Source: Membranipora membranacea
Lineage: Eukaryota; Bryozoa; Gymnolaemata; Cheilostomatida; Membraniporidae
Direction of reading: 5' to 3'
Assembly: GCA_914767715.1 (NCBI GenBank)
Contig: OU612074.1
Coordinates: 8,509,501-8,573,500 of the forward strand
Length of the DNA: 64,000 bases
Below the pieces are notes generated by a model that saw nothing but the letters and a program-made list of their open reading frames with translations, was not told where the DNA came from and did no database searches. Both the position numbers and the translations under genes were made by a program. Positions 1 through 11,732 of this stretch are shown here, piece by piece. Position 1 is the stretch's first letter, and each line of letters begins with the position of its first letter.

Positions 1-1523
1 AAAACTTACCTGATCTTTACATTAATTACAATGAGTCTCTGTTCACAATTTTTCCACAGTTTGGGACCTTATCGTGAGTCTACTCAAAAAAAATCGGGAT
101 GGTTAAAATGTGATGCATTGTTGCTTTGAAAGTAGAGGTGGTAACTTAATTGAGTTATTATTATTCTTTTTGAAAATGGGTAAATAAGGATATATCATTC
201 TGTTTCATGAAGTAGGGGGATTACTCTCATATATTGTATCCATGTACACGAATTATGTCTGTTATTTATTATTCCCAAGTCTAAGGTTCTATGTTAACGT
301 CTCTGGGTTTACGGCTCTATGGTTCTATCCTTTTCACTATTTAAAAAAATAGCGGCAGTATAGTTAAACAACAAGGTACTTATCGAACATCAGCCCTGTG
401 TTATCTACAATTTAACTGAAGCCATAAAATACTGGTGAACTTTGAGTTGCCCCTTCATGTGAAAGATCATTACTCAACCATTATATCCTCACAAATAATG
501 TTCCGTGGTTCAGAAACTGTTCTGCAGCATATATTACTGTTTGATCTGACAGTGACTGTGCGATTGGTTATCAATATAGTCCCACAAAACCCCTAGTTCT
601 GATCAAGGGCCACAAAATCAAGAAACTGTGGAGAAAACTATATGTGCATTTTCACAATGGTAGTTTCTACTGTATTTCCTTGCCATAAAGCTCATTGTGT
701 ATTTCAGGAAGGCCATTGGGCGGTGAGAAAATTTAAAACCTCGAGTCTCTAACTAATCTCATATCCCACTGCTGGTTGAGATATTTTGATGATTGCATAA
801 CATTGCGTTTTTATATAACTTCACTGCTGCATTTGTGTGCACTACTGTATATCCTGTCCGAAATGCACATAATGTACTGTTGTTCAAACTATCACACCTG
901 AAAGAAAGTGGGATGGGCCTGATCTTCCTTTTAACTCCTGGTGACTGGTAATGGAATGCTACTAACAGCGATTCAATTTTAAGCACATTGTCTAAATTAT
1001 GTTGCGAGAATGTTGCTTACATGCCCTGAGTGTGTGATTACATTTGGACGCAGGCAACCTCTAGAAAAAGTGCCTAGAAATACAACAGAAGTGAAAGATA
1101 GGAGGGGGCTAAGGCTGTTGCTGTTAGATGGAGTTATGTCACTGCTCTGGGATTCTTACAGTTCAAGAATGCCCAAATTAATATCTTATTGTTCATCACT
1201 GATGATTAAAGCCCTGTCAGCTGCCTAATATCCAAATCATTTACTGGGTGATGAAATAATATTATTCTAAGTGAAAACATTGGGAAAATTTGGGATAGTT
1301 GATACACAGAGTGCAAGGGCTCTGAGGAAAGCACTGGCAAGAGTCTGTTACTGAAAGTCTTGCTCTTTCTAATTGAGATACTCCTCCCAACCAATTATTG
1401 ATTAAACCAATCAGAGCTCAGCCTTTGGTCACATGTCAATAGAAGTGCTGCCTATGTGTCTTCTATGTGCCAACAAATGGTTTTATATTTTATTTGTTTA
1501 TTTATTAGATTTATAATTTATAG
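1..1523. other. Non-coding start of window, probably intron
   Basis: I see no exon here that joins in frame to the exon beginning at 1524. The longest frames (759-986 and 1206-1394 on the minus strand, 1010-1228 on the plus strand) show no recognisable domain or low-complexity bias. Since the exon at 1524 begins at a splice acceptor in the middle of a protein, this stretch is most simply an intron of the gene that follows. Confidence 0.5.
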
Positions 1524-4500
1524 TTCACCCCTGCCGCTGAAATATCACTGGCATTGCCAGGTGACTCTATTGTTACTGCTAAGGGATCACGCACATTAAA
1601 CAACACAACACATGCCGCCTTTTCCACTGAAGATGGCAATTTATATGCAGGTAGGCCCATTGATATGAATTAATGGATTAGTGGCAAAATACACAGTATG
1701 GCTATTTGTAGATAAATTATATCAGTCTATGACTTTGTGTCAGTAATTGGATATAATTAGAATTCTGGCAGCTTCAGCGCTGTGCATTGACTGACGAACC
1801 AGTATTCACCTTTAAGAACTCCGACAAGGGTCCGTTGTAGCATAAACAAAACTTTTTTGACAAAAATATTAAAATGGTAACTGATAGTTGAAAGCCAATG
1901 ATAAAAAATATTGATCTATAACAATTATAATGAAATAATAATAATAGATGATAATATTGAGTCCATTATACCGCCTCATCCATTCCATTTTTCACTTAAT
2001 TCGTATTTTTAAAGTATTGATTAAATTTACCATTTGTGCTATTTTATTTTCACAGGGATTATCAGCATGGAGACGGTGAAGCCTAAATGGTCCCGAATTC
2101 TGCTCGACTCTCCGGCTCATGACATCGATTGGCCCAAAGAAGATATAGTATATAACGTGGTTAGTGTGCATGTATACTGCATATTTTTCCGCAAGATTTT
2201 TGTGTCTCATTAGTAGCAAAGCAGCCAAGATACAAATTTTCTGACGGTGTGGCAAAATTCCGATTTTTGGTTGCTCCAAATGACAGCTCATACGAAAGAA
2301 AAATCTGACATTGGTTTTCTTTATATTGATGATTTTGATAATAAACAATTATCCATTGAATGGCATAGTCATATGTTAAAGTGGAAAAAAGTGAAAAAAA
2401 CGAGCGCCAAATAATAGCTTAGAATCCCAGTCTTTCAAAGTTCACCCTTGACTTTTTTTCTTTTCAGGGGCCCGTATTCACAGTCTGTACAAAGAACTAT
2501 GTATACGTGATAGAGATGGATGAGGATGCTCAGAATCCGATCTTCAAATCAAGTCCTAAGTTTCTGAAGCTTGTAATCCTGGTGAAGCTAAAATTGACTC
2601 TGTCTAAACTTTGTAAGTAAATATCCCTTATATATATATATATATTACATATATATTTGGAGCCCCATATAAACTGATCACATCACATCAAAGCTTATTG
2701 TTAATTGAAACGCTCAGAAAGTCGTTCTGGGGTCAAATGGTTTTTTTTGTGCTTTCTACAACCTATGATTACCCCATTAGATCACTGCTTGTACAGTCAC
2801 TGAGTAAAAATCTTTCAATATTGATGTCTATGACAAGAAAATCAGTTTGATGTTGTTCTTGTCTAGATCTGTTTAGACACCAATGATAAGCTGCTTGTAG
2901 GTTAATGTGTTTTACATTATGTAAAATCCATAGTTGCACTTCAAGTTTCTTTATGGACACCGGAAAGCAACTACCAATGGACAGGCTTTGGGGCGATGTA
3001 AATCTGCAATGCTCATAATTCCTGAGGTTATGATGGAAGTTTGCTGTTTCAGGTCTTGTGTATGGTCTGGGTCTAGGATATCATCTCGGCCAGATTTTTA
3101 TGATCATTGTGGAAGGAAATGACTCTTCTGACATCTACGGCAGTCATTATCCAATAGTCAGAATCCTAAAGAAGTTTGACGCTCATTTCCGACCAATCAC
3201 GGGCATGATCATCATTGAAGATGGCCGTATGTATCTTACAATCATAGTAGCGCTTTCCGTTTTTTTCTGAGACACAGCTGTTATATGTAGTCTACTACTG
3301 AAAAGCTTACACCAAGTACACATATTATTCCTAGGTAAACTAGATGCAGCTCCAACTGAATTTCTGAGACACAAATTTATTATTAAAAAGCTTACACCAA
3401 ATATACATATTGAACCTAGGTGAACTTGATGCAGCTCCAACTGCAGGAAAATAGGATCAAACCCTATCTCATTCACCACTATGAGTAGAGTTGTATTGTT
3501 GTACACTGCTGACATCAAGATTACACTATGAACATGTGTATCTCTGATTGTTAGAGTCAATTTAGAAAGAGTACCTAACATGTACCCGCCCCTAATTAGT
3601 GAAATTGACCTCGAGTCGTCACACCAAATTCCTTGTGATGGTACTCATGCTAAGTGAACAATTTCACTCTCTAACGATCAGAGATATACATGCAATAGTA
3701 TAACACATAATCAGTGTGGTATTGTTGTCCTTGTTTGTAGCTGTGATATTGACCTCAGCTGCGGACGGTACTGTAAAGGCGTTTTTTAATTGGGGACTGA
3801 ACGTATATCCGTTTCTACAGCAGGCCTATACGTTTGATAGAATGGGACATACAATCCATAAGATATCAGCTACCAGTAAAATAGCTGTGTCTCTATCAGC
3901 GGATAGCAGGTTAGGCAATGAACTACTTGTAGGCTGGCCACACTGACCATGTGATCAGTGATCACATGACCACTCATCACATGATCACTGATCAATGACC
4001 ACATGTTTACAGATCACATGATCACTCATTGTTGGAGAATGTATTATTTTACGAAGCTCAAGTATCTTTGCATGGAATATAATGTGACAGCGCAAAATGA
4101 TTTGTGTTGCGTTACTGTATTGTAATTATGGCCAATAGCTCCACTGGTCTAAATGGTTTCCAAGCGCTCAGGCACTCTCACCTGCCTATGATTTATAATA
4201 ACAACTCTCTACAGCCACAGTCAGGTCACACCTTGTATCTTAAGCTAATTGAACCATCATGATAACATTATTTTCATTACAGCGTCGTGAATGCGTGGGA
4301 CACGAGAAAGGGAAAGATCATTGAGAACCTCGATCACACACAGATGTCGAGTGAGGATGTGCTGTCGGAGGTGATCGCATTCGATGATCGTATTGTTACT
4401 ATAACTAGTAAAGGAGAATTGTACTTCTGGGCCCATGAGGCACCAGAAGAGCCCTTCAATCAAATCAGCCTCTCTCAGTATCATAATATGGTGAGTCAGT

Positions 4501-7500
4501 CAATTATTGAGGCATAGACAGTTTTCTGAGCTCTAATTTAAGACCTGGAGTTGCACTCTCTCCAGTTTGAACGAAACATCATGTTTATCTCATTGTAAGC
4601 GGTTTTCAAGATAAGCTCATTTCAGCTCCTTTTTCCTATGCTGTGTGGGTCAAATTGTGGAGAGAGGGCAACTCCAAATAGAGGCTTAAAACTGAGTTCA
4701 GAAAACTGTCTTTACTTCACCAATTCAGAATATACCATATCTATGTTTCTGAGATAATCTGTATTTCAAGCTGATCTTGCCATACTGGTACTGCGTCAGC
4801 AATGGATGACTTCTCGAGAGGGATTTGGATCGACTTGAAAACGCATGTTGAAACAGATTGATTCTGTCGATTTTATACATCATGTCAAAGTCTTTATTGC
4901 AGAGTACTACGTGTGGGTTGTGCAAACACACAGTGGACCTCCGGTATTTTTAGTCTCGTTCAGACCTGGCTAAGATGAATGGCGCACCAAATCAAGAATG
5001 ACTGCCGGCTCTGGGAATTGGACCTGGACCTTAAAGATCACAAGTTCACACCCTTAACCATCAGACCACTCCTGACTCCACAATTTTATATATCTTGCTG
5101 CAAGTCACACATCAAACTTATGCTTTGATATTTGTCTATATCTTTTTCCCCAGAATGATGTGCTGAAGTATCAAATGGTAAATGTTACGCTTTGCCGAGC
5201 TTTGTTTTATTTGCTGCAAGCATTTTTTGCGCTTCAATATCTTACAACCATAATGTTCTGTGCCAGGTTAACCATTCCGTACCGAACAAATCCATTAAAC
5301 AGCGTTCTTCGCTCATCTCAATCTGATAAATTACTGGACTTCAAGGAACAAGTTGTTGTGTGCTCACTGAGAAATAAATTGCTGCTTTTAATGTTGGGGA
5401 AAGGGATCAAACATCTTATTGAATTGGATTTTGGTGTTGTCTCTAACAACACTCTTCACATCGACCAATCCCGTATGAGCTTGCTGATATTACACTCTTC
5501 ACATCGACCAATCCCGTATGAGCTTGCTGATATTACACTCTTCACATCGACCAATCCCGTATGAGCTTGCTGATATTGTCCTGTGCTGGTTGAATGACAG
5601 CATGACTGCTTTGTATGATAAATCTCTGGTGATTACTGATGCTGTCGATGAGGGTTGGGGATTATGTCACCTTCGGTTAACTGTATATATTTTAGGGCTT
5701 GTATTTCGATGCTCTGGCTTACTAGGGCACACGCAATGAAATTAAGTTGCTATTGTTATATTGTGTGTGTACTTGCATGGCTTTTGCTGCCTTGTTTATT
5801 CGTTATATTATGATAACTTTGCTATATTATCACAACCAAAGTGCTGTACTTTGTAACTGCTTGCCTTTCGGTGTCAACAACCTATTCCTAAGCAAATTTC
5901 TGTCAGCCTGTATATTTGAAATTTACCTGGTGACTTGATGAAAATTGATATAACTTGATACCATCCTCGGCCATCAATTTTCGACCAAGGCAACCAAAGA
6001 ACAATCTAGTCAACTGAATACTAACCCAGGAAACTGAATATCAACCTTGACAACTGACTGTCAAATCTGGAAACTGAAAGTTAATATATCAACTCTCTCT
6101 CACCCTAGGCAACTCAGTATCAACCTCTGTGACTTGAAGTCAATCCAAAGAGTTTCTTAAAAACAATGCAACAAAATCATCAGACAACTGATAATTTAAG
6201 TTTGCTTTCTTTAATTTTTCTCAGTTGTACTCTCTAACTTTTACGACAACAACCTTCCTCATCCTTTCAAATATCACATACATCCCCAGAGAGTTTTAGT
6301 CCATACTGACATATTTGTAGACAAGAGGAAATGTACCTTACGAGATTCTGGTTAAATGTGCACATAGCTGGCACAAGTTTGACGCGAAGAGCGGACAACT
6401 GACAGATGAGAAAGTCTACGAGGATAGACAAATCCTCAAGCACAATTATGTGAACGGTCAACTGTGCATACTACAGGTCTGTTGAGTCATGCTGTGGAGG
6501 TGTGCGACTGAAGAGTAAAACCAAAATCTTTTAAAAATGATTATACAGCTGACCCACCCTGACCTCAAAAGCACAACCCCTCCAGCTAAATTTATCAACA
6601 AATTTGCTCTGACCCCAAATAGCCCCATTTTGTCAGGCATACGTATATGCAGAAAAATAATGCAAAAATTATGTCTTGGTATAACTCTACACTCTGTTTC
6701 TAATATTTGGAAATGATGTTCAGAGTAAAGTTGTCCCATCCGTATTCAGTGGAGCATAACTCCCATCTAATTATCAGTTGTCCTTCTGCCTTCAGCACAT
6801 TTGTGTCAAAAATATTAAATATGTTCATGTGATGCCACATTTGTTCTGATCATAGTATAATAAGCTATGCAGATAATTATGAAAAATATTCTCTTGTTTC
6901 TCTATATCAACTTTGTTTGGACCAATGATCTCTCCATTTTCAGATGATGCTGGAGGAAGAAGATTTGATCATAGAGGTCATTGAGAATGAACAGTCTGAG
7001 ATGATAAACATCACGCAAGAGAAGGCGCTACCTAAGGAGAAGTTCCAGGACTATTTCTGCTGTGAGAATATTCTAGCTCTGGTTTACCCCCATGAGTGCA
7101 TCTTCTACAACTGGAAACTGAGAGAAGTCCTTCTAGTCGAAAAGGTTGGTGTTAGAATGTTTGCAATTCTACGCATACATTTGTTACTCAATTACTTTTT
7201 AAAACACATATACACATAAAATGATATATTAAACTCCTACCGAAGAATTTGGTGTTAGGTGCACTCTAGAAGAGTCAAGTAGTCATGGGAGAAAAAGTTT
7301 GCCAATCTGCGCAGGCTTGAAATAGTGACATTTATCTCTAGCCGATGTTTACTAATCCGCATTACTTTTTTTTTACTCTCACCTAATATGGCTAAAATTG
7401 ATGGTCTCCCCATACTAGATAAGCTCTTGCTAATAATCACTCCTCAGGGGTAACCTGTCTTCGTAACAACATCACATATTGATTACAAAGATCAACATGG

Positions 7501-10500
7501 TATATGGAACCTTGCTATATAGAACTTTGTTATATTTGGTGTACCCTTGGCGGTCCTTTGTGATATAGTCTTTATAGTTTATATTCCTGTCAATCGTGGT
7601 ATATCTTCTGAGTAGCACTGCAAATTATTATTATGTTTATCCATTTCCCATTCTTTTCACCAGGTGAATAAGCCAGTGTTGATCCCCTCTGTATCAAACA
7701 CGATGATACTAAAGAGTAACGTCAACATTCAGTCATATCAGATAAAACAAGGAGTGGAGAAACTGAGCTCTACTAAACTACAGCAGAAACAAGATGTCGT
7801 CAGAATCAGTAAGTATACACCGACCCCCGACCCCACACCGGAGGAGTTTCAAGAGGCTTAGCTTCATATCAAAATCAATATCAGGATGCTTGAGCTACAT
7901 TTAATAATTCTTACTCAATCGATCAGACATACACTTTTTCACATTGTAAAAACGCATTTCTGTGGAGAGTTGGCATCCAGCAAGCAGTTAAAGGTTCAGA
8001 GATTGAACCCTGCAGCATGTATAAATATTTGAATAAATATTGTTTTGCCCGCAGCTCCTAATGGACAGCATGTAGTGATTGTTGAGATGAAGAAGATGTT
8101 ACAGCTCTTTAGAATAGGAGATCTGAAAGCTGAGATTGGGCAGTACTCTATGTACGGTGAGGTGAGTGACACTGATGATGAGTCAGATTTACTAAGTTGA
8201 GACTTGCTGTACAGTGTAGATATTTATATTTCAAGTTGAAACCCTCGTGATTTGTTTCGGATCAGCCCAAATTTGGCCATATAGTTCTAGTGTAAAAGCT
8301 TCCCTTCTCAACACAGCTACACAGAACATGTCTTGAACACGTTGATCAAGGTGTAGGGAAATAGGCAACATTATGTATTTATCCTCATAAACATTATATT
8401 ATGTATATTATCATATTTTGGATAAAGATGAGTTTATTTGATGTGTGTAAATTTTTTCTAGGAGATAGGTCTCTGTTCCGTAAAATTCTGACAAACCCCG
8501 CTAAAAAAGAATAACATTTTGTTAGAAAAAATGTGTAGTTTTTATCAAATTACGATAATTTGTAAATCTTTATATTTTGTTCAACGCAAGCAATTCGATG
8601 ATTATTGCAGGTAGAGAAGATATCATTCACTGACGACTCAGCCTATGTTGTGTTGGGAGTAGCTGATACCAGACTGTTCTTTATGATGATCTGTGATGTT
8701 AAAATCAAAGAACATGAGCAGAGAGCCATGGTAAGTGTACCGGTAGCTTCAACTACTGCTACCACACACCATCTCAGCATTGTCACCTAATGGACAAATA
8801 ATTTGCACAAACTATTCGTCAAAATCAGGGCATGAAATTTTCAAAATTTTCATTTAAGTCTCAATTTGTTTTCTTTGTGCTATGCAGTATTCGATAAGCA
8901 CATATTTTGCCAGAGTGGCAGCAGTGGCCTCAGAGGATTATTAGCAGAAATATTAAAATGCATCCAAACTAACTATTGGGCTCTGAATGTGGCTGATAAT
9001 AGAAACCCAATACCATCAACCGGGCACAGTCAAGCACATTTATTTAACATTTATTGACAAACAATCTTAATCATTAAAATGATGTTCTTCTGAACGTGAT
9101 AGATCTAGCAAATCAATAAAACAAATGCAAGAAGAAAAATGGATGTGAGACATGGACAGCTTGGCTAAATACACAGAAACAATGAAATTGATTATGTCTC
9201 AGACATGACATCGATGAATTGAATGTGGGTTGTCCTGATGGACACTCAATACCATCAACCCGGCAGTGGAAATTTTTTAATCCGAATTCCTTCCTGTTGT
9301 AGTCGTTGATAAAGAAGGAGTTCACTGAGGAAGAGAAGAAAGTTGGTAGAGTACTGGTAGCTCAGGCGGGTAATGAGGGAGACTCAAGCGACGAAGAGGG
9401 AGAGGCGGACTCTGAACACATAGCTAATCTTAATACGCTAGTCCGTAAGTATCGAACTTTAGGAGCAGAAGGTGGCTCAGTTGGTTATAGAGTGGCATTC
9501 CTTCAGCATGCAAGTGTTGAAGGTCGTTAGTTCAAATTCCACATCAGTCCATTGACTACTGGGGTTTAGTCCGTTCCCAGGTGTGCTCTGACCTTCCTGC
9601 AAACAGAGAGCAACCTGCCGCAGAAATTGCAGCCTCGCCATTAAGGCTACAGTATTTTGTTGCGCATGCTTAGAGATGTGGCGTGTGATATGAACATCTG
9701 ATTTCAATCATATTTTTAATCAACCTTAATGCACTTTTATAAAAAGAGTATTAAACATGAGCGAAACTGTTAACATGTGTGGTCCCTGGAACAGAGCTGC
9801 TTAGGGGGACTTTAAGTAGTGAGGGTTTGGTCAATGTTAATAAGATATACTATTAGTCCGTACATGTCTTGTGCCCCTATAGGTATAGATCGTAAACATA
9901 TAAAATCTCATTTGTTGAGTAGAATATCATATGTTTGTGGTATGGGCAACGCACCATAGTGCTAATCACATATCCCATATGTTCTAGTGACTGGTAAGCA
10001 GGGCTGTTCACAGGCAAGGATGCTTATAGGCAGGGCTTTATGTTGTGAAGATTTTGCTAGTTGATCAGTTAGCTTACAGTTAAGAGAGCCATGAAATTAG
10101 ACAGGCAACGTTTTATGACCGCTAACTCATATCTTACAGAGAATAGTTTCTTACGACCACAATCTTTAATATTTTGCAAATTGAAATCTATCTCTAAAAT
10201 TATTTCAAGATACAAGTCATTACCAATAATGTGCATGCAAATGCCTTGATGACAGTGGAAGACCCCTTATAAGTACAAAAGTGAACTAGCTAAAATAAAA
10301 GTTGGTTAGCTGTTTCCATGTTATATTCTTGACTTGCTTGTCATATTCTGAGACCCCGACTTTACTGATAGAGTTACAAAAATTGTATTTTTACATGGTG
10401 CTATAAATTGTATAACAACCATGTTGTAGAATATATAAAATAATAGTCAATAAAAAAGTTTGAGTCTGAAAAAATTGATTCTGCTTTTGGAAGCTTGTAC

Positions 10501-11277
10501 TATGTAGTCAAGTCTAGTCTGTCCAGACTCAGTTTGATAAAATATTAGGTGGCAGGTAGAAAGTCTTAATCAGGATAAAAATTTCTTAAAATAAATTCAC
10601 TAAATTCAAATTTGTCACTAGACATTAGTTTTTTTATTATTTCTTTAATGCCAAGACTTATGGCCTTGTAAATACCGAATTTCATGGTTTCAATTATTAT
10701 GTCCTATATTTATGAATTTAACTATGAGAGTACTTTCATCGTCCATGGTACATGTTAGCAAATCAAATATACCTTTCTGAAATTACCAAACTTTTCTGTT
10801 CTAATCAAAAATGGGATTATAGGGTTGTAACAAAATGACAAAATTTTACAGCCGCTCAAAAAGCTTCTGATGTCACAGAATTTATTTTGAAATACTCAGG
10901 CCACATAAAACAGTTACTTACAGCATCTAATTCAAAATAATTATTTGGACATAATTTACTGCTATACATGGCCAATATACCAATACCTTTAACCAAAAGT
11001 TAAGAAAAGCAGATTTTATACCACTTGGCACAAAGATTCAAAACAGCAGAGACATTCCAGCAACATCATTGTGATATTCATTGACAATATTACCAAATAA
11101 AATGAATAAATCTGAAGATTTTTTTTTTTTATTATAGCTCACTACCTGGATAAGCTAATGAACATGGCTGAGCAGAAGGCGATTATACGTAATCTGAACC
11201 AAGGATACCGACCACTAAGGGCCGTCAGGGCCGCTAAGACCAAGAAGAAAGTCGCTGCTAGTCACCAGCTGGACTAA
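1524..11277 (+). CDS. WD40/beta-propeller-like protein, C-terminal 12 exons (5' partial)
   Basis: Twelve exons join in one open frame of 593 codons ending in TAA: 1524-1650, 2056-2159, 2468-2612, 3053-3226, 3741-3909, 4283-4490, 6944-7144, 7664-7808, 8055-8161, 8611-8730, 9303-9444 and 11138-11277. Each has AG before and GT after, and intron phases match throughout. The protein reads as successive beta-strand blades, for example VILTSAADGTVKAF, SVVNAWDTRKGKI and IVTITSKGELYFWA, then KISFTDDSAYVVLGVADTRL. These resemble degenerate WD repeats like the propeller of NACHT-and-WD (NWD-type) proteins. The tail has an acidic, serine-rich patch (GDSSDEEGEADSE) and ends in a short basic stretch rich in Lys, Arg and Ala. 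No NACHT or other N-terminal domain is in the window, so function cannot be given. WD propellers usually act as protein-binding platforms. The exon structure is well supported; the family name is not. Confidence 0.75.
2632..2654. repeat. TA-rich microsatellite in intron
   Basis: A short run of alternating TA lies in the intron after the third WD-gene exon, just beyond its donor site at 2613. It is simple-sequence DNA with no other signal. Confidence 0.7.
3297..3446. repeat. Diverged tandem duplication inside an intron
   Basis: Two copies of a segment of about 60 bases occur near 3299-3362 and 3387-3444. Both run from AAAAGCTTACACCAA through a CCTAGGT block to GCAGCTCCAACTG. They differ at several sites, so the duplication is not recent. 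It lies in the intron between exons ending at 3226 and starting at 3741. Confidence 0.7.
3948..4028. repeat. Cluster of short GATCAC/CATG palindromes
   Basis: A dense series of TGATCA, GATCAC, ATGATC and CACATG words repeats in alternating orientation over about 80 bases, right after the exon ending at 3909. Many overlapping words are self-complementary, for example TGATCA and GTGATCAC, so the strand can fold several ways. It is a low-complexity cryptic repeat rather than a defined element. Confidence 0.6.
4516..4711. mobile_element. Foldback (MITE-like) element, 14-bp perfect terminal inverted repeats
   Basis: The ends are AGACAGTTTTCTGA and its exact reverse complement. Similarity continues inward: a GGAGTTGC block near 4552 pairs with GCAACTCC near 4669, and CTCTCTCC pairs with GGAGAGAG-type sequence. 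There is no coding potential. It sits 26 bases past the exon ending at 4490, inside the largest intron of the WD-like gene. I could not identify a clear target-site duplication. Confidence 0.75.
4998..5080 (-). mobile_element. tRNA-derived SINE-like sequence
   Basis: Read on the minus strand, this has a polymerase III A-box-like stretch (TGGTCTGATGGTTAAGGG) followed about 30 bases later by a B-box-like stretch (AGGTCCAATTCCC). The arms do not form a full cloverleaf, so it is more likely the head of a tRNA-derived SINE than a working tRNA gene. It lies in the intron at 4491-6943. Confidence 0.5.
5451..5579 (+). repeat. Three tandem copies of a 43-bp unit
   Basis: The unit starts ACTCTTCACATCGACC and ends GCTGATATTAC. 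It repeats at 5451, 5494 and 5537 with no mismatch over the first 40 bases. Such uniformity suggests recent expansion. The number 43 is not a multiple of three, so although the region is open in some frames it does not encode a repeating peptide. It lies in the large intron of the WD-like gene. There are no spacers between copies, so it is not a CRISPR array. Confidence 0.9.
9471..9640 (+). mobile_element. tRNA-derived SINE-like element
   Basis: A tRNA-like head begins GGTGGCTCAGTTGGTTATAG (A box) and has GTTAGTTCAAATTCC as a B box about 45 bases later. A non-tRNA body follows with a run of C-rich and AG-rich sequence. A minus-strand element at 54452-54545 has the same layout. It lies 27 bases after the exon ending at 9444, in the last intron of the WD-like gene. 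Confidence 0.6.
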
Positions 11278-11726
11278 CTGAGCCCACAGAAGGGCCACCA
11301 CTGGCTAGGGCTAACCGTTAGAGTACAAACACCGAGGCAAGAAAATCTCTATTATTTAACAATCCGAGCGACAAGCTAAACCATTAATATGAAGCAAATA
11401 ACACAAGGAAATGGACAACACTATAGCACCAAGAACTTGATTGAGTATAACTTCATATTTCAGTTCCAAGAAGTTTTATTTCACCATTTGGGCAGACAGA
11501 AGGAGTTTTGTACCCACCATAAGATAACCCATCTAGTTTATACAACTCTAAATTGTTAGATTATAATTTCACCCAATTTTCAGACTGTATCTTATTGTTT
11601 TAATACATTTCCAAACTAAGTATATTTATTTGATTCACTTTTATGACCCTCGATCTGTGATAAAATATTTTGTGTGATAATAATATATTTGTCTCGACAA
11701 ATACCTCAGCGAACTAATGCCAACCA

Positions 11727-11732
11727 AATAAA
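11727..11732 (+). terminator. Candidate poly(A) signal AATAAA for the WD-like gene
   Basis: This canonical AATAAA lies 450 bases after the stop codon at 11277. Other AATAAA words occur further downstream (for example near 12173), so the choice is tentative. Confidence 0.45.

Noticed and set aside
724-741. Possible 15-base microexon after a TTTCAG in the first kilobase
   Set aside because: Nothing upstream could be found to join it to, and such chance AG/GT pairs are frequent.
5451-5579. Possible CRISPR array
   Set aside because: The units are contiguous with no spacers, and the locus is in an animal gene intron.
5160-5739. Frame of 134 codons in the large intron as an extra exon of the WD-like gene
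   Set aside because: It is open partly because of the 43-bp repeats, has no matching splice phases, and the flanking exons already join in phase 0.
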